The notes under the pieces were generated by a model. It did no database searches. It was not told where the DNA came from and worked only from the letters and a program-made list of their open reading frames with translations. Made by a program: the position numbers and the translations under genes. A stretch of DNA of 64,000 nucleotides from Camelus bactrianus. Taxonomy: Eukaryota; Chordata; Mammalia; Artiodactyla; Camelidae. Below, one piece after another: positions 56,901 to 64,000 of the stretch (within the stretch, counting starts at the first letter, position 1; the number at the start of each line of letters is the position of its first letter). The stretch covers positions 27,750,001 through 27,814,000 of the forward strand of contig NC_133570.1 in the NCBI RefSeq assembly GCF_048773025.1. Direction: 5' to 3'.

Positions 56901-59606
56901 ACTGTGTGGGTGAGGTTTAGGGCCGCCCTCCACGCAGCTGCCTGGTGTCACAGGTGTTCCCTGGCAGGGAGAAGTCCGCTAATTACCTCCCCTGTCCATG
57001 GGGAGGCACAAGATGCTACCTGCTTTTCCAGCCCAACCCCCGCATTTCCCCGTCAGCCCGCACTGGGAGGGACTCGGGGAAGACACTCGAAGGGCTCCTA
57101 GGAGATCCCGGGTGCTGCAGACAGAAGACGGAACCTCCCCACACTCAGAATTCCGGAACACGGCTGACTGTGTGGGGGAGGTTCGGGGCCGCCCTCCACG
57201 CAGCTGCCTGGTGTCACAGGTGTTCCCTGGCAGGGAGAAGTCCGCTAATTACCTCCCCTGTCCATGGGGAGGCACTAGATGCTACCTGCTTTTCCAGCAC
57301 AACCCCCTCCTTTCCCCGGTAGCCCGCACTGTGAGGGACTCTGGGAAGACACTCGAAGGGCTCCTAGGAGATCCCGGGTGCTGCAGACAGAAGACGGAAC
57401 CTCCCCAAAATCAGAATTCCAGAACACGGCTGACTGTGTGGGGGAGGTTCGGGGCCGCCCTCCACGCAGCTGCCTGGTGTCACAGGTGTTCCCTGGCATG
57501 GAGAAGTCCGCTAATTACCTCCCCTGTCCATGGGGAGGCACTAGATGCAACCTGCTTTTCCAGCACAACCCCCTCCTTTCCCCGGCAGCCCGCAAAGGGA
57601 GGGACTCTGGGAAGACACTCGAAGAGCTCCTAGGAGATCCCGGGTGCTGCAGACAGAAGACGGAACCTCCCCACAATCAGAATTCCAGAACACGGCTGAC
57701 TGTGTGGGGGAGGTTCGGGGCCGCCCTCCACACAGCTGCCTGGTGTCACAGGTGTTCCCTGGCAGGGGGAAGTCCGCTAATTACCTCCCCTGTCCATGGG
57801 GAGGCACTAGATGCTACCTGCGTTTCCAGCCCAACCCCCGCCATTCCCAGGCTGCCCTCACAGTGAGGGACTCTGGGAAGACACTCGAAGGGCTCCTAGG
57901 AGATCCCGGGTGCTGCAGACAGAAGACGGAACCTCCCCACACTCAGAATTCCGGAACACGGCTGACTGTGTGGGGGAGGTTCGGGGCCGCCCTCCACGCA
58001 GCTGCCTGGTGTCACAGGTGTTCCCTGGCAGGGGGAAGTCCGCTAATTACCTCCCCTGTCCATGGGGAGGCACATGATGCTACCTGCTTTTCCAGCCCAA
58101 CCTCCGCCATTCCCTGGCAGCCCGCACAGGGAGGGACTGGGGGAAGACACTCGAAGGGCTCCTAGGTGAACCCGGGTGCTGCAGACATAAGACGGAACCT
58201 CCCCACACTCAGAATTCCGGAACACGGATGACTGTGTGGGGGAGGTTCGGTGCCGCCCTCCACGCAGCTGCCTTGTGTCACAGGTGTTCCCTGGCAGGTG
58301 GAAGTCCGCTAATTACCTCCCCTGTCCATGGGGAGGCACTAGATGCTACCTGCGTTTCCAGCCCAACCCCCTCCTTTCCTCGGCAGCCCGCACTGGGACC
58401 GACTGGGGGAAGACACTCGAAGGGCTCCTAGTAGATCCCGGGTCCTGCAGACAAAAGACGGATCCTCCCCACACTCAGAATTCCGGAACACGGCTGACTG
58501 TGTGGGGGAGGTTCGGGGCCGCCCTCCACGCAGCTGCCTGGTGTCACAGGTGTTCCCTGGCAGGGAGAAGTCCGCTAATTACCTCCCCTGTCCATGGGGA
58601 GGCACTAGATGCTACCTGCTTTTCCAGCACAACCCCCTCCTTTCCCCGGTAGCCCGCACTGTGAGGGACTCTGGGAAGACACTCGAAGGGCTCCTAGGAG
58701 ATCCCGGGTGCTGCAGACAGAAGACGGAACCTCCCCACAATCAGAATTCCGGAACACGGCTGACTGTGTGGGGGAGGTTCGGGGCCGCCCTCCACGCAGC
58801 TGCCTGGTGTCACAGGTGTTCCCTGGCAGGGAGAAGTCCGCTAATTACCTCCCCTGTCCATGGGGAGGCACTAGATGCAACCTGCTTTTCCAGCACAACC
58901 CCCTCCTTTCCCCGGCAGCCCGCAAAGGGAGGGACTCTGGGAAGACACTCGAAGAGCTCCTAGGAGATCCCGGGTGCTGCAGACAGAAGACGGAACCTCC
59001 CCACAATCAGAATTCCAGAACACGGCTGACTGTGTGGGGGAGGTTCGGGGCCGCCCTCCACGCAGCTGCCTGCTGTCACAGGTGTTCCCTGGCAGGGGGA
59101 AGTCCGCTAATTACCTCCCCTGTCCATGGGGAGGCACTAGATGCTACCTGCGTTTCGAGCCCATCCCCCGCCTTTCCCGGCAGCCCGCACTGGGAGGGAC
59201 TCGGGGAAGACACTCGAAGGGCTCCTAGGAGATCCCGGGTTCTGCACACAGAAGACGGAACCTCCCCACACTCAGAATTCCGGAACACGGCTGACTGTGT
59301 GGGGGAGGTTCGGGGCCACCCTCCACGCAGCTGCCTGGTGTCACAGGTGTTCCCTGGCAGGGAGAAGTCCGCTAAATACCTCCCCTGTCCATGGGGAGGC
59401 ACTAGATGCTACCTGTTTTCCAGCACAACCCCCTCCTTTCCCCGGCAGCCCGCAAAGGGAGGGACTCTGCGAAGACACTCGAAGGGCTCCTAGGAGATCC
59501 CGGGTGCTGCAGACAGAAGACGGAACCTCCCCACACTCAGAATTCCGGAACACGGGTGACTGTGTGGGTGAGTTTTAGGGCCGCACTCCACGAAGTTTCC
59601 TGGTGT
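53932..59606 (+). repeat. Mixed A/B-rich block with a five-unit repeat
   Basis: Twenty-one whole units from 54023, mostly A and B, with D-C-E triplets at 56151 and 57747. Units 55619, 57481 and 58811 share the private AGATGCAACC together with GAAGAGCTCC. The pair B plus AGATGCAACC-B at 57215-57746 recurs at 58545-59076, an offset of 1330 bp (five units). Units 59077 and 59342 are 265 bp. Near 58,430 an E unit with CTAGTAGATC and GGGTCCTGC runs into an ordinary EcoRI-plus tail, another chimera. Confidence 0.82.
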
Positions 59607-62600
59607 CACAGGTGTTCCCTGCAGGGGGAAGTCCGCTAATTACCTCCCCTGTCCATGGGGAGGCACTAGATGCTACCTGCGTTTCCAGCCCAACCCCCTC
59701 CTTTCCCCTGCAGCCCGCACTGGGAGGGACTCTGGGAAGACACTCGAAGGGCTCCTAGGAGATCCCGGATGCTGCAGACAGAAGACGGAACCTCCCCACA
59801 ATCAGAATTCCAGAACACGGCTGACTGTGTGGGGGAGGTTCGGGGCCGCCCTCCACGCAGCTGCCTGGTGTCACAGGTGTTCCCTGGCAGGGGGAAGTCC
59901 GCTAATTACCTCCCCTGTCCATGGGGAGGCAGAAGATGCTACCTGCGTTTCCAGCCCAACCCCCTCCTTTCCTCGGCAGCCCGCAAAGGGAGGGACTCTG
60001 GGAAGACACTCGAATGGCTCCTAGGAGATACCGGGTGCTGCAGACAGAAGACGGACCCTCCCCACACTCAGAATTCCAGAACACGGCTGACTGTGTGGGG
60101 GAGGTTCGGGGCCGCCCTCCACGCAGCTGCCTGCTGTCACAGGTGTTCCCTGGCAGGGGGAAGTCCGCTAATTACCTCCCCTGTCCATGGGGAGGCACTA
60201 GATGCTACCTGCGTTTCCAGCCCAACCCCCGCCTTTCCCAGGCAGCCCGCACTGGGAGGGACTCGGGGAAGACACTCGAAGGGCTCCTAGGAGATCCCGG
60301 GTGCTGCAGACAGAAGACGGAACCTCCCCACACTCAGAATTCCGGAACACGGCTGACTGTGTGGGGGATGTTCGGGGCCACCCTCCACGCAGCTGCCTGG
60401 TGTCACAGGTGTTCCCTGGCAGGGAGAAGTCCGCTAAATACCTCCCCTGTCCATGGGGTGTCACTAGAAGCTACCTGCTTTTCCAGCACAACCCCCTCCT
60501 TTCCCCGGCAGCCCGCAAAGGGAGGGACTCTGGGAAGACACTCGAAGGGCTCCTAGGAGATCCCGGGTGCTGCAGACAGAAGACGGAACCTCCCCACAAT
60601 CAGAATTCCAGAACACGGCTGACTGTGTGGGGGAGGTTCGGGGCCGCCCTCCACGCAGCTGCCTGGTGTCACAGGTGTTCCCTGGCAGGGGGAAGTCCGC
60701 TAATTACCTCCCCTGTCCATGGGGAGGCACTAGATGCTACCTGCGTTTCCAGCCCAACCCCCGCCTTTCCCCGGCAGCCCGCACTGGGAGGGACTCGGGG
60801 AAGACACTCGAAGGGCTCCTAGGAGATCCCGGGTGCTGCAGACAGAAGACGGAACCTCCCCACACTCAGAATTCCGGAACACGGCTGACGGCGTGGGGGA
60901 GGTTCGGGGCCGCCCTCCACGCAGCTGCCTGGTGTCACAGGTGTTCCCTGGCAGGGGGAAGTCCGCTAATTACCTCCCCTGTCCATGGGGAGGCACAAGA
61001 TGCTACCTGCTTTTCCAGCCCAACCCCCGCATTTCCCCGGCAGCCCGCACTGGGAGGGTCTCGGGGAAGACACTCGAAGGGCTCCTAGGAGATCCCGGGT
61101 GCTGCAGACAGAAGACGGAACCTCCCCACACTCAGAATTCCGGAACATGGCTGACTGTGTGGGGGAGGTTCGGGGCCACCCTTCACGCAGCTGCCTGGTG
61201 TCACAGATGTTCCCTGGCAGGGAGAAGTCCGCTAAATACCTCCCCTGTCCATGGGGAGGCACTAGATGCTACCTGCTTTTCCAGCACAACCCCCTCCTTT
61301 CCCCGGCAGCCCGCAAAGGGAGGGACTCGGGGAAGACACTCGAAGGGCTCCTAGGAGATCCCGGGTGCTGCAGACAGAAGACGGAACCTCCCCACACTCA
61401 GAATTCCGGAACACGGGTGACTGTGTGGGTGATGTTTAGGGCCGCACTCCACGCAGCTTCCTGGTGTCACAGGTGTTCCCTGGCAGGGGGAAGTCCGCTA
61501 ATTACCTCCCCTGTCCATAGGGAGGCACTAGATGCTACCTGCGTTTCCAGCACAACCCCCGCCTTTCCCCGGCAGCCCGCAATGGGAGGGATTCGGGGAA
61601 GACACTCGAAGGGCTCCTAGGAGATCCCGGGTGCTGCAGACAGAAGACGGAACCTCCCCACACTCAGAATTCCGGAACACGGATGACTGTGCGGGGGAGG
61701 TTCGGGGCCGCCCTCCACGCAGCTGCCTGGTGTCACAGGTGTTCCCTGGCAGGGGGAAGTCCGCTAATTACCTCCCCTGTCCATGGGGAGGCACTAGATG
61801 CTACCTGCGTTTCCAGCCCAACCCCCGCCTTTCCCCGGTAGCCCGCACTGGGAGGGACTCGGGGAAGACACTCGAAGGGCTCCTAGGAGATCCCGGGTGC
61901 TGCAGACAGAAGACGGAACCTCCCCACACTCAGAATTCCGGAACACGGATGACTGTGTGGGGGAGGTTCGGGGCCGCCCTCCACGCAGCTGCCTGGTGTC
62001 ACAGGTGTTCCCTGGCAGGGGGAAGTCCGCTAATTACCTCCCCTGTCCATGAGGAGGCACTAGATGCTACCTGCGTTTCCAGCACAACCCCCTCCTTTCC
62101 CCGGCAGCCCGCACTGGGAGGGACTCGGGGAAGACACTCGAAGGGCTCCTAGGTGATCCCGGGTGCTGCAGACAGAAGACGGAACCTCCCCACACTCAGA
62201 ATTCCGGAACACGGATGACTGTGTGGGGGAGGTTCGGGGCCGCCCTCCACGCAGCTGCCTGGTTTCACAGGTGTTCCCTGGCAGGGGGAAGTCCGCTAAT
62301 TACCTCCCCTGTCCATGGGGAGGCACTAGATGCTACCTGCGTTTCCAGCCCAACCCCTGCCTTTCCCCGGCTGCCCTCACAGTGAGGGACTCTGGGAAGA
62401 CACTCGAAGGGCTCCTAGGAGATCCCGGGTGCTGCAGACAGAAGACGGATCCTCCCCACACTCAGAATCCCGGAACACGTCTGACTGTGTGGGTGAGGTT
62501 TAGGGCCGCCCTCCACGCAGCTGCCTGGTGTCACAGGTGTTCCCTGGCAGGGGGAAGTCCGCTAATTACCTCCCCTGTCCATGGGGAGGCACTAGATGCT

Positions 62601-64000
62601 ACCTGCGTTTCCAGCACAACCCCCGCCTTTCCCCGGCAGCCCGCAATGGGAGGGATTCGGGGAAGACACTCGAAGGGCTCCTAGGAGATCCCGGGAGCTG
62701 CAGACAGAAGACGGAACCTCCCCACACTCAGAATTCCGGAACACGGATGACTGTGCGGGGGAGGTTCGGGGCCGCCCTCCACGCAGCTGCCTGGTGTCAC
62801 AGGTGTTCCCTGGCAGGGGGAAGTCCGCTAATTACCTCCCCTGTCCATGGGGAGGCACTAGATGCTACCTGCGTTTCCAGCCCAACCCCCGCCTTTCCCC
62901 GGTAGCCCGCACTGGGAGGGACTCGGGGAAGACACTCGAAGGGCTCCTAGGAGATCCCGGGTGCTGCAGACAGAAGACGGAACCTCCCCACACTCAGAAT
63001 TCCGGAACACGGATGACTGTGTGGGGGAGGTTCGGGGCCGCCCTCCACGCAGCTGCCTGGTGTCACAGGTGTTCCCTGGCAGGGGGAAGTCCGCTAATTA
63101 CCTCCCCTGTCCATGGGGAGGCACTAGATGCTACCTGCGTTTCCAGCACAACCCCCGCCTTTACCCGGCAGCCCGCACTGGGAGGGACTCGGGGAAGACA
63201 CTCGAAGGGCTCCTAGGAGATCCCGGGTGCTGCAGACAGAAGACGGAACATCCCCACACTCAGAATTCCGGAACATGGCTGACTGTGTGGGGGAGGTTCG
63301 GGGCCACCCTTCACGCAGCTGCCTGGTGTCACAGGTGTTCCCTGGCAGGGAGAAGTCCGCTAAATACCTCCCCTGTCCATGGGGAGGCACTAGATGCTAC
63401 CTGCTTTTCCAGCACAACCCCCTCCTTTTCCCGGCAGCCCGCAAAGGGAGGGACTCTGGGAAGACACTCGAAGGGCTCCTAGGAGATCCCGGGTGCTGCA
63501 GACAGAAGACGGAACCTCCCCACACTCAGAATTCCGGAACACGGCTGACTGTGTGGGTGAGGATTAGGGCCGCCCTCCACGCAGCTGCCTGGTGTCACAG
63601 GTGTTCCCTGGCAGGGGGAAGTCCGCTAATTACCTCCCCTGTCCATGGGGAGGCACTAGATGCTACCTGCGTTTCCAGCCCAACCCCCGCCTTTCCCCGG
63701 CAGCCCGCACTGGGAGGGACTCGGGGAAGACACTCGAAGGGCTCCTAGGAGATCCCGGGTGCTGCAGACAGAAGACGGAACCTCCCCACACTCAGAATTC
63801 CGGAACATGGCTGACTGTGTGGGGGAGGTTCGGGGCCACCCTTCACGCAGCTGCCTGGTGTCACAGGTGTTCCCTGGCAGGGAGAAGTCCGCTAAATACC
63901 TCCCCTGTCCATGGGGAGGCACTAGATGCTACCTGCTTTTCCAGCACGACCCCCTCCTTTCCCCGGCAGCCCGCAAAGGGAGGGACTCTGGGAAGACACT
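59607..64000 (+). repeat. Mixed A-rich block with a four-unit repeat
   Basis: Sixteen whole units and a 139-bp partial unit at the right edge. Unit 59607 is 265 bp (CCCTGCAGGG for CCCTGGCAGGG), which also adds a second PstI site. A units at 61468 and 62532 share GCAATGGGAGGGATTCGG and TGTGCGGGGG at an offset of 1064 bp, and 61734 and 62798 share CCGGTAGCCC. The final units, A-B-A-B, carry the ATGGCTGAC and CCACCCTTCACGC tail of the 2.7-5.6 kb trimer. The array continues beyond 64000. Confidence 0.82.

Larger units (their letters stand above)
1..64000 (+). repeat. 266-bp GC-rich tandem satellite array, 240 full units
   Basis: The window is a single head-to-tail array of a 266-bp unit. The landmark CACAGGTGTTCC recurs at 37, 303, 569, 835 and onward to 63862. 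Hand placement gives 240 complete units: 227 of 266 bp, eleven of 265 bp and two of 264 bp. No unit is inverted and no foreign insertion is seen. The consensus is about 64% GC with about 14 CpG. Most copies carry the same six-cutter sites: NcoI, AvrII, SmaI, PstI, EcoRI/BspEI and PvuII. Regular period, shared variants between neighbours and chimeric units are what unequal crossing-over of a eukaryotic satellite produces. I do not recognise the family. A coding minisatellite is unlikely because 266 is not a multiple of 3. Confidence 0.98.

Noticed and set aside
1-64000. A coding minisatellite or mucin-like repeat gene.
   Set aside because: The unit length is not divisible by three, one-base deletions are tolerated, and stops recur in every frame within three units.
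1-64000. CRISPR array or other prokaryotic repeat system.
   Set aside because: Repeats are directly abutting 266-bp units without unique spacers, and there are no associated genes.

Overview
The whole 64 kb window is one uninterrupted, head-to-tail tandem satellite array. Every repeat unit lies in the same orientation. Taking CACAGGTGTTCC as the arbitrary unit start, I placed unit boundaries by hand from position 37 to 63862 and obtained exactly 240 complete units plus two partial ends (1-36 and 63862-64000). Of these, 227 are 266 bp, eleven are 265 bp and two are 264 bp. The sum (240 x 266 minus 15) closes exactly on the observed length. I see no protein-coding gene, RNA gene, mobile element or unrelated spacer. 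The long open frames on both strands are a by-product of a stop-poor, GC-rich unit whose length is 2 modulo 3, so they are not annotated as genes.

The unit is GC-rich (171 of 266 in my hand-derived consensus, about 64%) and carries about 14 CpG sites (observed/expected about 0.5). This is eukaryotic satellite DNA, of pericentromeric, centromeric or other heterochromatic array type. I do not recognise the family and cannot name the species. Vertebrate is plausible, but the retained CpGs and the many transversion differences between unit types are not typical of a heavily methylated vertebrate satellite.

The main content is layered higher-order structure. Units fall into about eight recognisable types (called here A, A'/A'', B, C, D, E, E', F), and their order defines region-specific higher-order repeats (HORs). 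37-2695 is mixed. 2696-5621 is a C-A-B trimer (798 bp). 5622-9079 is mixed. 9080-10941 is a 1064-bp duplication. 11474-20251 is built of 'F cassettes' of 10, 5, 10 and 8 units, with a 2660-bp period. 20252-25302 is a D-A-A-A-B pentamer (1329 bp). 25303-36738 mixes B-D-C-E-A-A hexamers (about 1596 bp) with two blocks copied from elsewhere in the window (27164-29557 from the 10-12.5 kb region; 29558-32216 related to 23974-26631). 36739-49772 is a long C-E-E'-D tetramer array (1064 bp) with two inserted irregular segments and one internal 532-bp contraction. 50699-53931 is an apparently perfect tandem duplication of 1593 bp. 53932-64000 is mixed, A- and B-rich, with short local duplications.

Nothing here works together as genes. 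The history is one of unequal crossing-over and gene conversion at several scales: single unit, 3-, 4-, 5-, 6- and 10-unit cassettes, and 2.4-kb blocks moved 17 kb. Several crossover junctions and one short conversion tract can be placed to within tens of bases. Possible unit-level functional signals are a perfect 7-bp-stem hairpin, a TAATTA homeodomain core, and a minus-strand G-quadruplex motif present only in some unit types. All are inference and unproven.
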